Assembly: GCA_013298625.1 (NCBI GenBank)
Contig: JAAFIF010000020.1
Coordinates: forward strand, 47,367-111,366
Origin: Myxococcales bacterium
GTDB lineage: Bacteria; Myxococcota_A; Polyangia; Polyangiales; Ga0077539
Reading direction: 5' to 3'
DNA length: 64,000 nt
Below are positions 8,213 through 17,712 of the stretch, piece by piece; within the stretch, counting starts at the first letter, position 1, and the number at the start of each line of letters is the position of its first letter. The translations under genes were made by a program, and so were the position numbers. A model generated the notes under the pieces. That model worked only from the letters and a program-made list of their open reading frames with translations. It did no database searches and had not been told where the DNA came from.

Positions 8213-10177
8213 ATGTCTTCGTTGCGCTCTCTCGTCGCGCCGCTGTGCGCGCTGCTCGTCGCTTGCTCGCCGGCCACGCTCGCGTCCCCCGACGACGCGA
8301 GCGCTGCGCCCGACGTAGCCTCATCGCAGCCCGACAGCGGCCCGGACGCGGCTGCTCCTGACGCGCGCGCGCCAGCCACAGACGCGGCGACGCCCGACGC
8401 TCGCGTCGAATCCGCGCCAGTGATCCCCTCGTTTTCGCACGGTACCGCGCCGGGCCTCTGCCTGCCCGACCCCGCTGCGCTCGGAACCTTCGCGACCCAA
8501 GCGCCGCCCACGCGCGGCTTCGTTCGCTTCGTGACGCGCGCGGTGATGGCCGACGACCGCGCGAGCCCGTCGTACAGCGATGGCTTCAACGGCGACGCGA
8601 CGATCAACCTCGTCACGCCGCGCGGAGGCCGCTGGAGGATCACCGCGCGCGGAGAAAACCTCGGTCTTCTTCACGCGTTTCGCGGCTGCGCTGGATCGCC
8701 GACGACAGCGCACGCGCAGCTCAACGGCGATGGAGTCATCAACGAGCTCGAGCTCGACCTCGACTCGCAGCGCGACGAGCGGTGGTTTCTCACGGTCGAC
8801 GGCTGCGCCGCGGGCCGCAGGTGCCCGGTCGAGATCGTCGCCGAGCGCATCGCGCCCCTCTCGGGCTGCGCTGTCGGCGTGTGCGAGACGAGCGAGCAGT
8901 GCGCGCTCGACCCTCGCGACGACGAGCGTTTTCTCTGCTCTCGTGGCCCGACGCGGGACGAGCTCTCGTCGGCCACCGTGCGCGACCTTGTCTTCGCGCG
9001 AGACACCAGCGGCAACGCGATCATCACCGGCTCGCTCACCGGCCCGGCGCGCGAGTGGAACACAACGATCCCCGTGTACTTCGTCCTCAGCCCCCCAGGG
9101 TTCAATCGAACCGGTCATCATTCGGGCGAGGTGACCGTGCGCAACGGCAGGATCGTCGCGAGCCCGCAGACGCAGATCCCGCTCGAATCCACGCTGGTTC
9201 GCTTCTGGTTGATCGGCAGCGACCAGGCGCGATGGGGCTTCAATCCTCCGCCCGTCGCCGACGCGACGACGTCGGTCACGCTCTGGCAGCGTCGAGCCGA
9301 AGGTCAGTCGTGCGACGAGAGGGACCTCGCGACGCTGTGCGCGCTCGGCCACGTGTGCCGCGACGGAGCGTGTCGTCGCGCAGCGAGCGTCGCGCTCGAT
9401 CGGTTGGTCGCGTATCGCGACGGCGCGCGCAACGAGCTGCGCGCGCGCGTCGAAGGCACGCGGGCTGGCAACGAGGCGGTCGCGCTCGATTGGCAGTGGC
9501 TCGACGCCTCGGGCGCTGTGAGTCACCAGCGACGCAACGGCGCGTCGTCGTCGCCGCGGTGGGTGGTGCGCGAAGAGAGCTCTTTCGACGCGCAGTGGTT
9601 CGAGCAAACGCCGGACGCCGTCGTCCCGTCGCTGCGCGCGCTGCGCGTGAGCGCGGACCCCGCGGTGAGCCTCACCGTCGCAATTCAGCCGACGATCGTC
9701 GCGGGCCCTGCACAGGCGTGCGACTCGCTGTCGCGCTCGTGCAGCGCGGGGCTCGTGTGCGAGCGCGGCGCGTGCATCCCTGCGGCGGTGCCCGCGTGCG
9801 AGAGGCCTTCGTTGGCTTCGCAGTGGGCGCCGAGCGACGCGGGCGAGCACGTGGTGTGGTCGTCGCAGCGACCGATGCGCGAGTCGACAGCCCCTTCATG
9901 CGGATCGATCACCCACGGCAACGCGTCGATCACCACGGACTTCGTCGCGCCTGTGACCGGCGAGTACACGATCGACGCGAGCTCGCTGCCGAGCGAGGGC
10001 TCGCCGGTGATCCTCGAGGCGCTGCAAGGATGCCGCTCGGAGTCGTGCGTGGACTCGACGGCGCCGTCGATCACGCGCAGGCTCTGGGCGGGGCAAAGGC
10101 TGCGGCTCCGCGCGTGGTTCTCGAGCCGGTATCAAGGGGCGCAGCTGCGGGCGCGCCTCGCGCCGAGCGCGATGTGA
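8213..10177 (+). CDS. Large secreted lipoprotein with pre-peptidase-like beta domains
   Basis: This 654-aa protein starts MSSLRSLVAPLCALLVACSP, a lipobox ending at Cys18, followed by an Asp/Ala/Pro-rich tether to about residue 70. Residues 100-215 (PRGGRWRITARG and DERWFLTVDGC) and the C-terminus (TGEYTIDASSLPSEG, LWAGQRLRLRAWF) resemble PPC-like beta-sandwich domains of secreted myxobacterial proteins. Between them are short Cys knots such as CDERDLATLCALGHVC and CDSLSRSCSAGLVC. No peptidase or other catalytic residues are visible, so a binding or structural role at the cell surface is inferred. The start ATG at 8213 lacks a strong Shine-Dalgarno sequence. Confidence 0.68.
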   Translation: MSSLRSLVAPLCALLVACSPATLASPDDASAAPDVASSQPDSGPDAAAPDARAPATDAATPDARVESAPVIPSFSHGTAPGLCLPDPAALGTFATQAPPTRGFVRFVTRAVMADDRASPSYSDGFNGDATINLVTPRGGRWRITARGENLGLLHAFRGCAGSPTTAHAQLNGDGVINELELDLDSQRDERWFLTVDGCAAGRRCPVEIVAERIAPLSGCAVGVCETSEQCALDPRDDERFLCSRGPTRDELSSATVRDLVFARDTSGNAIITGSLTGPAREWNTTIPVYFVLSPPGFNRTGHHSGEVTVRNGRIVASPQTQIPLESTLVRFWLIGSDQARWGFNPPPVADATTSVTLWQRRAEGQSCDERDLATLCALGHVCRDGACRRAASVALDRLVAYRDGARNELRARVEGTRAGNEAVALDWQWLDASGAVSHQRRNGASSSPRWVVREESSFDAQWFEQTPDAVVPSLRALRVSADPAVSLTVAIQPTIVAGPAQACDSLSRSCSAGLVCERGACIPAAVPACERPSLASQWAPSDAGEHVVWSSQRPMRESTAPSCGSITHGNASITTDFVAPVTGEYTIDASSLPSEGSPVILEALQGCRSESCVDSTAPSITRRLWAGQRLRLRAWFSSRYQGAQLRARLAPSAM

Positions 10178-10201
10178 GCCGATGTTTGCGGGGCTCGCGG
10201 C

Positions 10202-11326
10202 CTACTGGCACGTGAGCTGCGCGCGTCGCGCGGTCACCCTCGCCACGAGCGTGGCGTCCGAGCTCGCTGCTTCGAGCGCTTGCGGTTCGCGCTCGCAACC
10301 CCAACGCGAATCGCGCTGCGCGCCGACGTCCCACAGCCGCACGGCGTCCGCGCCGCGATCGCTGTCGCGCAGCTCGTTCATCGCGCGGTCGAGCATCGAG
10401 CGCAGCAGCTCGGGGTCCTCTGCGCTGGCGCGGACGAGTCCTTCGAGCAGCGCAGCGGACGCGTTGCCTCGGCTGCGCGCGAGCGTGGCGGCGAGGTCTC
10501 GCGCCGCTTCTCGCACGATCGTCGCGGCCCCCGAGCGACGGGCTCGCGCGATCGCCAGCGCAAACGCGCTCGCAGCGTCGGGCTCCCTCGACTGGTTGAG
10601 GCGCACCCAGCCGAGCTTGTACGTCGCGTACGGCGCGACCGGGCTCTGCTCGTCGATCGCCGCGCGCTCGAAGGCCACCGCGGCCTGCTCCCACTCTCCG
10701 CGCACGAAGTAGTGATCGCCAAAGAACACCCACGCGTGCGCGGTCCACGGCGACGACGGAAACCTTCGAATCATCGAGAAATACGCCTCGCGCGCTTCTC
10801 TCCTCCAGCTCGCCAGGGCCGCCGCGAGCGCGTAGCTCGCCTCGTCCGAGCGCGGCGCGTCGGGATGCTCGCGCAGCCTTCGCTCGAGCACCGTGATCGC
10901 GAAGGTCATCGCGCGGTCGTACTGCGCCAGTCGTTGCCGTTGCGGCTCGCTCGCGCGCGCGAGCGCCGCGGGGTCTCGGGACGGCGGGACGACGTCCGTC
11001 GGGGCGTCCTCGGCGCCTTCGACCGGCGCGGACGCAGCCCACGGGACGCGCTCGTCCGCGCCGTCGAGCGCAGCGCGTTCGTCGTCGGCGAGCTCGAGCG
11101 CCGCGCGCGCGATGCGAAGCAGCGCGTCGGGACGCTGCGGATCCGCTGGGCGCAGCGAGCGTTCGAGGGCGACGAGCGTTGTCAGCGTGAGTCGTGGCGC
11201 GGGCGCTTCGGCTCCGACCGCGGTCGCTGCGACGGCTGCGCTCGTCGGACCCGTCACCGACGGTCGAGCGGCTGCTCGGTCTGCGCAAGCGGCGACCATG
11301 CAGAGAGCGAGGACGAGTGGCTTCAA
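10202..11326 (-). CDS. TPR-repeat lipoprotein
   Basis: Translation most likely starts at a TTG (minus strand, 11326) preceded by GGAGGAG. This gives MKPLVLALCMVAACADRAAA, a clean lipoprotein signal, and a 374-aa product. The longer open frame upstream has an Arg/His-rich, non-protein-like composition. Repeated helix pairs are visible, for example SYALAAALASWRREAREAYF, HAWVFFGDHYFVRGEWEQAA and TYKLGWVRLNQSREPDAASA. They fit TPR repeats of the BamD/YbgF type, where residues A, G and Y recur at TPR spacing. It is probably a periplasmic scaffold lipoprotein. It converges with the preceding gene across a 24-bp gap and is divergent from the SRPBCC gene. Confidence 0.78.
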   Translation of the reverse strand: MKPLVLALCMVAACADRAAARPSVTGPTSAAVAATAVGAEAPAPRLTLTTLVALERSLRPADPQRPDALLRIARAALELADDERAALDGADERVPWAASAPVEGAEDAPTDVVPPSRDPAALARASEPQRQRLAQYDRAMTFAITVLERRLREHPDAPRSDEASYALAAALASWRREAREAYFSMIRRFPSSPWTAHAWVFFGDHYFVRGEWEQAAVAFERAAIDEQSPVAPYATYKLGWVRLNQSREPDAASAFALAIARARRSGAATIVREAARDLAATLARSRGNASAALLEGLVRASAEDPELLRSMLDRAMNELRDSDRGADAVRLWDVGAQRDSRWGCEREPQALEAASSDATLVARVTARRAQLTCQ

Positions 11327-11419
11327 GATCTCCTCCGAAGGGGCTGCGCTTCGAGTGTGCCCGACGGTGATCGACAACGCACGCGTCCCTTGACCGCGCG
11401 CTGCAACCGCGCGAGGCCT

Positions 11420-11932
11420 ATGACGTCCATGCAGTTTACCGTGTCGCTCTCGACGGTGTTTCGCTGTTCGCTCGAGCGCGCGTTCAAGGCGCCGATGTTG
11501 TGTGACATCGCGAGGGTGCACACGGGCTACCTCGTGATGCCGAAGGTCACGCACTGCACAAATGACGAAGCGTGGGGACGAGTGGGGTCATCCAAGCGCG
11601 TGATCGGCGCGCGCTCGATCGCCTTCAGGGGCGGCGAGGCCTCGACCGATCGCGTGCTCGTGCGTGACGAAAACGAGTACTGGAAGATCCAGGTCGACGA
11701 CTTTCAAACGTGGATCGTGGGGTTCGAGCGCTTCGTGGGCGAGTGGCGCGTGACCGAGCTCGCGCCCAACGAGGTGCGCGTGGACTACACGTACACGCTG
11801 CACGCGGGCGCGCCGCTGTTGGCGCCGCTGCAGTGGCTCTTCGCCAAGGGATTTTGGCCGGTGTACATGAAGCGCGTGCTCGAGAACGTGCGGGTGTTGG
11901 CCGAGGGCGACGCGCCGTTCTTGTACGCGTGA
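11420..11932 (+). CDS. SRPBCC (START-like) superfamily protein
   Basis: This 170-aa cytosolic protein begins MTSMQFTVSLSTVFRCSLER, with a second possible start at 11429. The pattern of an initial beta strand entering SLERAFKAPM, a central FRGGEASTDRVLVRDENEYW, and a final long helix (WPVYMKRVLENVRVLAEG) is typical of small helix-grip (SRPBCC) ligand-binding proteins. The ligand is not predictable. The gene is monocistronic, with the TPR lipoprotein divergent on its left and a large lipoprotein downstream. The much longer open frame extending upstream is a shadow of the minus-strand gene. Confidence 0.72.
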   Translation: MTSMQFTVSLSTVFRCSLERAFKAPMLCDIARVHTGYLVMPKVTHCTNDEAWGRVGSSKRVIGARSIAFRGGEASTDRVLVRDENEYWKIQVDDFQTWIVGFERFVGEWRVTELAPNEVRVDYTYTLHAGAPLLAPLQWLFAKGFWPVYMKRVLENVRVLAEGDAPFLYA

Positions 11933-12020
11933 TCGCGGCGCGTGAACCGCGCGCCTCGCGGAGCGCGGCGCGTGAGTCGTTGTATCGTCGACGCTGATGT
12001 TCGTGGAGAAGTCTGGGAGG

Positions 12021-14531
12021 ATGCGTCGCGTCGCGATGCGTTTTGCGGCGGCCGCGGCGCTCGCGTTGACGGCGTGCGGTGAGCCGATGCAGCCATCTGC
12101 CGACGACGCAGACATCGCGCGCGACGCGACGGCGTCCGTCGACGCAGCGACGCTGATGGACGCGGCGCTGATGGACGCGGTCGGGCGCGACGTCGCCTCC
12201 AGCGACGTGGGGCTCGACCGCGCTCTCGAGTCCGACGTCGACGCTGCCGACAGCGCCAACGTTGACGCAACGAACGACATCACGGCGGACTCCGCGTCGG
12301 ACGCCGCGCAGCACGCCGCGCAAGACGTCGCTCTCGATGCCGCGCCGGACGTCGCGCAAGACGTCGCGCAAGACGTCGCGCAAGACGTCGCGCAAGACGT
12401 CGTGTTGGACGTCGCTCACGACGCACCCTCGCTCGACGCGGACGCGATGGAGGGGCGCGACGCCTCAGAGGACGCGACCGTGGCGCTCGACGTTGGCCCC
12501 GACGTCGTATGCGGGCCTGCTGAATCGCTGTGCCGCGAACGATGCGTGAATACTCAGTCCGACCTCGCTCACTGCGGCGGCTGCGACGAGGCTTGTCCGG
12601 CGGTCGCCAACGCGACGTCGCGCTGCTCCGCCGGTCGCTGCGCGCTCGACGCGTGCGCTGCGGGGTTCGCGGACTGCGACGGCGCGGCCGCGAATGGATG
12701 CGAAGCCGACCTTCGGGAGAACGTCGCGCATTGCGGCGCGTGTGGCGTGGCGTGCGGATCGATCGCAAACGGGACCGCGACGTGCTCTGCGGGGCGCTGC
12801 GTCGCGGCGATGTGCGAGCGCGGCTACCGCGCAGTCGGCGCTCGATGCGTCGGCGAGGGCGGCGTGCGACCGCTGGCTCCGCAGTCGCTCGCGAACACGT
12901 CGCTGCTGCGGCCGACGTTGCGGTTCGTGCTTCCTGCCAACGCCGACGGCGCGGTCGTTCAGCTCTGCTACGACCGCGCGTGCACGACGGAGATCGCGCG
13001 GTTGTTGGTCACCGGGAGCAGCGCGCGACCCGCGGTGAATCTACCGCAGAGACGGCCTGTGTTCTGGCGAGCACGGGCGCGAGTGGGCGCTGAAGAAGAC
13101 TACGAGTTCGGCCCCACATGGCTGTTTCATACGCCTGCCGCGGATGCGACGAGCGGCGTGGACACGAGCGCGCAGCCGCACGTCGACGTCAACGGTGACG
13201 GCTACGACGACGTGGTCGTAGGGTCTCCGAACGCGCCCGCTGCGGGCGTCGCGACCGCGGGCTACGTGCAGGTGTTTCACGGCTCGAACGTCGGACTCGC
13301 GGCGACGGCCGCGCGCACGATCAACGGAACGGCGGTCGGTCAGCAGCTGGGCCGAACCGTCTCTGGCGCAGGCGACGTGAACGGCGACGGCTTCGGCGAC
13401 GTGTTGATCGGAACTCCGCGCGCAAGGGTGTCGGGCCGCTTTGAGACCGGGAGCGTCGGCGTCTATCTCGGCGGCGCCGCGGGGCTCGCCGCGAGTCCCG
13501 TGCGTGTGATCGCCGGCGTCGCCGACTCGGACAACTACGGAACGGCCATCAGCAGCGCAGGCGACGTCAACGGCGACGGCTACGCGGACACGCTCCTCGG
13601 GGTGCCCAACTCACAGACCTCGGCGTCGCTGTTCGGCGGTCAGGTGCTGGTTTACTACGGCAGTCGAACAGGCGTTGAACTGACAGGGTTCACGTTGTTC
13701 GAAGGCGACGCGCAAGAGCGAAGCGGCTGGGCCGTCGCGGGCGGCGCGGATTTCAACGGCGACGGCCTGGCGGACATCGTCTACGGCGCGCCCAACGCGC
13801 ACCCGGGAGGGCGAGCGAGCGCGGGCCGCGTGTACGTCGCGCTCGGCGCCCCGATGGGGCTCCTGCCCGCGACGGTTTCGAGCGTCGATGGCTCGGTGGC
13901 TGGCGATCGATTCGGCACGGCGATCGCCACGGCGGACATCAACGGCGACGGCTTCTCCGACGTGATCGCAGGCGCGCCGTTCGCGCAGCGCGCGGGGCTC
14001 TTCAGCGCAGGCGAAGCGAGCGTGCACCTCGGCGGAGCGACTGGCGTCGCGACCTCGCGCTGGTGGACGTACAACGGCACCGCCGCGGGCTCGGGCGCTG
14101 GCTCGGTGGTGTCGGGCGCCGGCGACGTCGACGGCGATGGAGACTGCGAGGTGTTGGTCGCGAGCCCGGGCCTCACGATCGCGGGTCGAATGTTCGCTGG
14201 CGAGGTGCGGCTCTTCTCGTCGAGCGCGACCGGCGTCTCGACGACCGCCGCGCAGGTGTTCGAAGGCGCAGCGCAAGAGAGGCTCGCCAGCGCCTTGGCT
14301 TGGGCGGGCGACGTCAATCGCGACGGCTACGCGGACTTCTTGATCGGCGCTGGCTACGCGTCTCCTGGCGGGCGCGAGTTTGCGGGCGCAGCGAGGCTGT
14401 ACCACGGCAGCGCGTCAGGCGTCGTGCTCCCGGCGGCGACCGTGATCGAAGGGCCGAGGATGTACGACTACCTCGGAAGCTCTCTTGCGCTTTGGCGACG
14501 ACCGCGCGCGGTGCGGTCGTGTGGGCGCTGA
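12021..14531 (+). CDS. FG-GAP/integrin-like beta-propeller lipoprotein with Asp tether and Cys-rich module
   Basis: This is a protein of about 836 aa. A lipoprotein signal (AAALALTACGE) is followed by a long Asp/Ala/Val tether that includes a near-perfect VAQD tetrapeptide repeat. Next comes a Cys-rich module with two copies of the CGxCGxxC myxobacterial pattern. Seven FG-GAP blades follow, recognisable by calcium-site motifs such as DVNGDGYDD, DVNGDGFGD, DFNGDGLAD, DINGDGFSD and DVNRDGYAD. Seven blades would close one propeller. The likely role is surface adhesion or ligand binding. The start is uncertain: 11997, 12021 or 12036 are all in frame, and GGGAGG abuts 12021. Confidence 0.85.
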   Translation: MRRVAMRFAAAAALALTACGEPMQPSADDADIARDATASVDAATLMDAALMDAVGRDVASSDVGLDRALESDVDAADSANVDATNDITADSASDAAQHAAQDVALDAAPDVAQDVAQDVAQDVAQDVVLDVAHDAPSLDADAMEGRDASEDATVALDVGPDVVCGPAESLCRERCVNTQSDLAHCGGCDEACPAVANATSRCSAGRCALDACAAGFADCDGAAANGCEADLRENVAHCGACGVACGSIANGTATCSAGRCVAAMCERGYRAVGARCVGEGGVRPLAPQSLANTSLLRPTLRFVLPANADGAVVQLCYDRACTTEIARLLVTGSSARPAVNLPQRRPVFWRARARVGAEEDYEFGPTWLFHTPAADATSGVDTSAQPHVDVNGDGYDDVVVGSPNAPAAGVATAGYVQVFHGSNVGLAATAARTINGTAVGQQLGRTVSGAGDVNGDGFGDVLIGTPRARVSGRFETGSVGVYLGGAAGLAASPVRVIAGVADSDNYGTAISSAGDVNGDGYADTLLGVPNSQTSASLFGGQVLVYYGSRTGVELTGFTLFEGDAQERSGWAVAGGADFNGDGLADIVYGAPNAHPGGRASAGRVYVALGAPMGLLPATVSSVDGSVAGDRFGTAIATADINGDGFSDVIAGAPFAQRAGLFSAGEASVHLGGATGVATSRWWTYNGTAAGSGAGSVVSGAGDVDGDGDCEVLVASPGLTIAGRMFAGEVRLFSSSATGVSTTAAQVFEGAAQERLASALAWAGDVNRDGYADFLIGAGYASPGGREFAGAARLYHGSASGVVLPAATVIEGPRMYDYLGSSLALWRRPRAVRSCGR
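12349..12402 (+). repeat. 12-bp tandem repeat coding for the VAQD tether
   Basis: The unit GACGTCGCGCAA recurs head to tail at 12349, 12361, 12373 and 12385, then decays to GACGTCGTG. It encodes DVAQ repeats in the acidic tether of the FG-GAP lipoprotein. Because the unit is a multiple of three, copy-number change would lengthen or shorten the tether without breaking the frame. Confidence 0.85.
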
Positions 14532-14570
14532 GTGAACTCGAGGCGAGCGCGCGGCGTATCCTCGGCCGTG

Positions 14571-15359
14571 ATGATCACCTCGAGACGCACGGCGATCGCC
14601 GCGGCGATGATGCTCTGCTCCGCTGGCTGCGCGAACACGAGCGATGCGATGCGGCGAGACCTGCACGTCGCCGTCGAGCCTCCGCCGCCGGGCGACGTTC
14701 GGCGCCCGCCCGATGAGCAAGAGCAGCGGCAGCAGGTCGTCGCCCCCGTTCCTGTCTCTTCGTGGCCCGCGCCGTTGAGCGCGTTTCAGTCGTCCGGCGG
14801 TGACCGCAGCGGCGAGTGGGTCGACCCTCCGCCGAACACGCCGGACAACGCGCGCGAGCCGCTCTCGCCGCGGGAGTTGCGGCACGCCCGCGGGACCCCG
14901 ATGCCGCAGTCGTCGTCGGTCGCGGGCGCGTTCTACGGCGAGGCGATCAACCCCGACGCGAGGCCGAGCGACAACTGCGGCGGAACGCACCTCGCCATCA
15001 TGTACGTCCCCGCTGCGAGCTACGTGCTCGCGCGGCTCGCCGTGCACGCTGCGGTCACGCGGCTCGGCGTGTTCGAAGACGACGGCGGCCGCCCCGGCCG
15101 GCTGCTCGCGATCGGCGACGCGCGCCCCTCCCAAGACCCAGGCTGGAACGAGGCCGCCCTCGATCACCCGCTGCCGCTTCGCGCCATGCATCGCTATTGG
15201 ATCTACAAATCCAGCGGCGGTTGCTCGGCCTCGGACGGCGCGGCGATGCCCCTCTACTACGGCCACTTCGACGGCTCAGGAGAAGCCGCGTGGGAGGGCC
15301 CGCACCGCGGTCACGCGTACGTCCTGCGCATGTACGGGACGCGCAGCGCGGGCCCGTGA
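14571..15359 (+). CDS. Hypothetical secreted lipoprotein
   Basis: The start at ATG 14571 gives MITSRRTAIAAAMMLCSAGC, a lipobox ending at Cys20; the frame is open back to 14532 but without a signal-like sequence. The mature 240 residues include a Pro/Gln-rich linker, then a domain with FYGEAINPDARPSDNCGGTH and later HRYWIYKSSGGCSASDGAA. It may be beta-rich, with a probable disulphide between the two Cys-containing loops. I do not recognise the family. It converges on the dCTP deaminase gene with a 7-bp gap. Confidence 0.65.
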   Translation: MITSRRTAIAAAMMLCSAGCANTSDAMRRDLHVAVEPPPPGDVRRPPDEQEQRQQVVAPVPVSSWPAPLSAFQSSGGDRSGEWVDPPPNTPDNAREPLSPRELRHARGTPMPQSSSVAGAFYGEAINPDARPSDNCGGTHLAIMYVPAASYVLARLAVHAAVTRLGVFEDDGGRPGRLLAIGDARPSQDPGWNEAALDHPLPLRAMHRYWIYKSSGGCSASDGAAMPLYYGHFDGSGEAAWEGPHRGHAYVLRMYGTRSAGP

Positions 15360-15366
15360 GCGCTCG

Positions 15367-16551
15367 CTACTTGAACTGCTTGGCGAGCTTGAGCCGCTGC
15401 GTCTGGTAGTTGCTGCCCATCCCCTGGCCGTACAGCTTCGCGGGGACCTCGCTGTTGCGAAAGAACACCAGGCGAAAGAGCGGGTGTCCGTCTTCGATCA
15501 AGAACGGGACGTCGTGGTTGCGCACCTCGAGGACGACCGCGGCCGCGGTCTCTGCCGGCGACTTGCCCTGCGCCCAGCCGAAGCCCGAGTCGAAGAAGCC
15601 CGCGTAGTGCGTGCGCATCTCGCCCGAGCCCGCGTCGAAGGGGACCATCTCTGCGCACAAGTGCGGCGGCAGTCGAACGAGCTCGCGCGAGGCGAAGATG
15701 TAGAACTCGTCGGGCTCCAAGATCACGGGCTCGTCCTTGGCCCAGGCGACGCGCTCCCAGAAGCGTTCGCGAGGCAAATCCCTGGACGCGAGATCAATGG
15801 GCCGCGCCGTCTTGCGCGCGCGGTAGCCCACGATGTCCCCTTGCGCGCCGCGCAGGTGCACCGAGAGAAAGAGCCCCTGTCCGAGGCGCAGCGAGCGCGT
15901 GTCCAGCGGTCGCCCCGCGCGGTCGATCACCATGGGCTCTTGCTCGAGCTCGGTGCGCAGATCCGCGTCGTCGAGCAGCGAGGGGCCGCACTGAAAGCGA
16001 ATCTGCGACAGCGTGTCGCCCGCGCGCGCCACGATCGGAAACGACCTCGCGACGACCTCGATGTACAGCGCTCCGCGGTAGCCGTCGGGCACCTCGTCGA
16101 ACGCCACGCCGTTCTCGGTGACCAACCGAGTGAAGACGTCGAGCCTGCCGGTCGAGCTCTTCGGGTTGGCCCGCGCGCTCACGCCCTCGGGCAGCGCGAG
16201 CGACTCTTCGCAGCGAAACAGATAGACCGCGTTGCGCTCGAGGACCATCCCCTCGGCGCCGAGCTCGAACGAGTGCCACCCGAAGCGCTCGAGCTTCTTC
16301 TCGATGCCCTCTTCGCCGGGCAGCATCGAGCACTGCAGCCGCCAGCCGCGCTTGGACAGCCGCAGGTCGAGCGAGTTGGGTTGAATTTGTGTGCTCGTCA
16401 CGTCGACGCCCGTCGCGACGACGCCCTCGCGCAGCGCGCGCTCGATCCACTGCGACGGCTGGATTCCTGGCCGCGTCAGCTCGGCCAACGTCGATGCGCG
16501 CGTGGCTGTCGTCGGTCGGGGCGCAGGCGGATCGTGAGGAGCCATGGTCAT
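15367..16551 (-). CDS. dcd: 2'-deoxycytidine 5'-triphosphate deaminase, long form
   Basis: This 394-aa enzyme is of the long DCD type with two dUTPase-fold halves, unlike the roughly 190-aa E. coli Dcd. The first half carries SLDLRLSKRGW and the active-site sequence ANPKSSTGRLDVFTRLV followed by VPDGYRGALYIEV. The second half repeats the fold with VPFDAGSGEMRTHYAGFFD and GFGWAQG. It would deaminate dCTP to dUTP to supply dTMP synthesis. The start ATG at 16551 (or 16545, two codons later) was chosen because the open frame upstream is Arg-rich, non-conserved shadow sequence. The family assignment is firm. Whether it also has dUTPase activity is unknown. Confidence 0.88.
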   Translation of the reverse strand: MTMAPHDPPAPRPTTATRASTLAELTRPGIQPSQWIERALREGVVATGVDVTSTQIQPNSLDLRLSKRGWRLQCSMLPGEEGIEKKLERFGWHSFELGAEGMVLERNAVYLFRCEESLALPEGVSARANPKSSTGRLDVFTRLVTENGVAFDEVPDGYRGALYIEVVARSFPIVARAGDTLSQIRFQCGPSLLDDADLRTELEQEPMVIDRAGRPLDTRSLRLGQGLFLSVHLRGAQGDIVGYRARKTARPIDLASRDLPRERFWERVAWAKDEPVILEPDEFYIFASRELVRLPPHLCAEMVPFDAGSGEMRTHYAGFFDSGFGWAQGKSPAETAAAVVLEVRNHDVPFLIEDGHPLFRLVFFRNSEVPAKLYGQGMGSNYQTQRLKLAKQFK

Positions 16552-16668
16552 GGTGGGACGCGAGCGTATTTCGTCAGTCCATTTGCAGCGAATCTGCGGA
16601 AAATTGGACCTCGCGAATGAGCCGTTGTACCCGCGCGCTCGCGTGAGTGAAGGGCTACCATCTCGGGC

Positions 16669-17697
16669 ATGGACAGCACCTCTCCTCTTGCTTCGATCTT
16701 TCGCTCGATCCTCGCGGCGCTGCCCGCCCTCTCGCTCTCTGCGTGCTCCTGCAGCGAGTCGCGGGTCGTCGTCGCGATCTCGCAGTCGCAGATCCCCCCC
16801 AACGCGTCGAGCTCGCCTACGTCTCGCGAGCTCACTGGCGAAGAGTGCAGAAACCTCTGTGGCGGAAGCGGTCGCGACTGTCGCATCGTCGAGATCTGCA
16901 CCGGCGTGTCCGCAGCCCGGTGCGTCAACACCGTGGAATTTACACAGGCGGACGCCGGTGCGCTCGAGGCCGGCGCGCCCATGCGCGTCTGGGGCGTCGA
17001 GTGCACAGTCAGCCATCAGTGCATCGGCGGAAGGCGCCCAGACGGCTTCGAGATCGACCCTTGCGAAGAGCGCTCGGTGGGCGCGTACCTCGCGCGACAA
17101 GCGGCGCTCGAGGCAGCGTCGATGCCTGCGTTCGAGCAGCTCGCGCAGCGGCTCGCGGCGCTGGACGCCCCGCCCCAGCTGGTCGAGCGATCGCTCGACG
17201 CCGTGGTGGACGAGTTTGCGCACTCGGTCGCCATGAAGAGCCTCGCGGCGCGCGAGCGGGCAGAGGTGCCGTCGTATTCGCAGCGGCCTCACGCTGAGCA
17301 GTCGCTCGAAGAGCTGGCGACGGACAACGCGGTCGAGGGATGCGTGCGCGAGACGTTCGCCGCGTTGCTCGCGGTGCACCAGAGCGAGCACGGCACGGAC
17401 CCGTCGATCCGCGAGGCTTTTCGCTCGATCGCCGCGGACGAGACGCGGCACGCTGAGCTCTCGCGCGACGTGCACCGATGGGCGATCGCGCAGCTCGGCC
17501 ACGATGAGCGCGCGCGGGTCGAGGCCGCGATGCGCGTCGCCATCGACGAGCTGCGACGCGAGTGCGCGCAGCCCGCGTTGACCCAGCGCGACCGCCTTCG
17601 GCTCGGGTTGCCGGACGAGCGCGCGATGCTCGCGATGCTCGCGCAGCTCGACCGCGCGCTGTGGAGCTGCTCGGGGTTCGCGCTGGCTCGGGCGTAG
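16669..17697 (+). CDS. Lipoprotein with ferritin-like diiron domain
   Basis: This 342-aa protein has a signal ending LPALSLSACSC (lipobox Cys near 26). A Cys-containing region follows (EECRNLCGGSGRDC, VECTVSHQC). From about residue 130 on it is helical: AYLARQAALEAASMPAFEQL, DEFAHSVAMKSLA, NAVEGCVRETFAALLAVHQ and AADETRHAELSRDVHRW. The Glu and ExxH residues at four-helix spacing fit a ferritin-like diiron site. It could be an envelope-attached oxidase or metal-storage protein; the activity is unknown. A second, soluble ferritin-like protein lies at 30484-31359. Confidence 0.75.
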   Translation: MDSTSPLASIFRSILAALPALSLSACSCSESRVVVAISQSQIPPNASSSPTSRELTGEECRNLCGGSGRDCRIVEICTGVSAARCVNTVEFTQADAGALEAGAPMRVWGVECTVSHQCIGGRRPDGFEIDPCEERSVGAYLARQAALEAASMPAFEQLAQRLAALDAPPQLVERSLDAVVDEFAHSVAMKSLAARERAEVPSYSQRPHAEQSLEELATDNAVEGCVRETFAALLAVHQSEHGTDPSIREAFRSIAADETRHAELSRDVHRWAIAQLGHDERARVEAAMRVAIDELRRECAQPALTQRDRLRLGLPDERAMLAMLAQLDRALWSCSGFALARA

Positions 17698-17712
17698 TCG
17701 CGACGAGCGCGC

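Noticed and set aside
15367..17502. A 711-codon open frame extending the dCTP deaminase upstream
   Set aside because: The extension past 16551 is Arg/His/Asp-rich, lies antisense to the ferritin-like lipoprotein gene and shows no family similarity.
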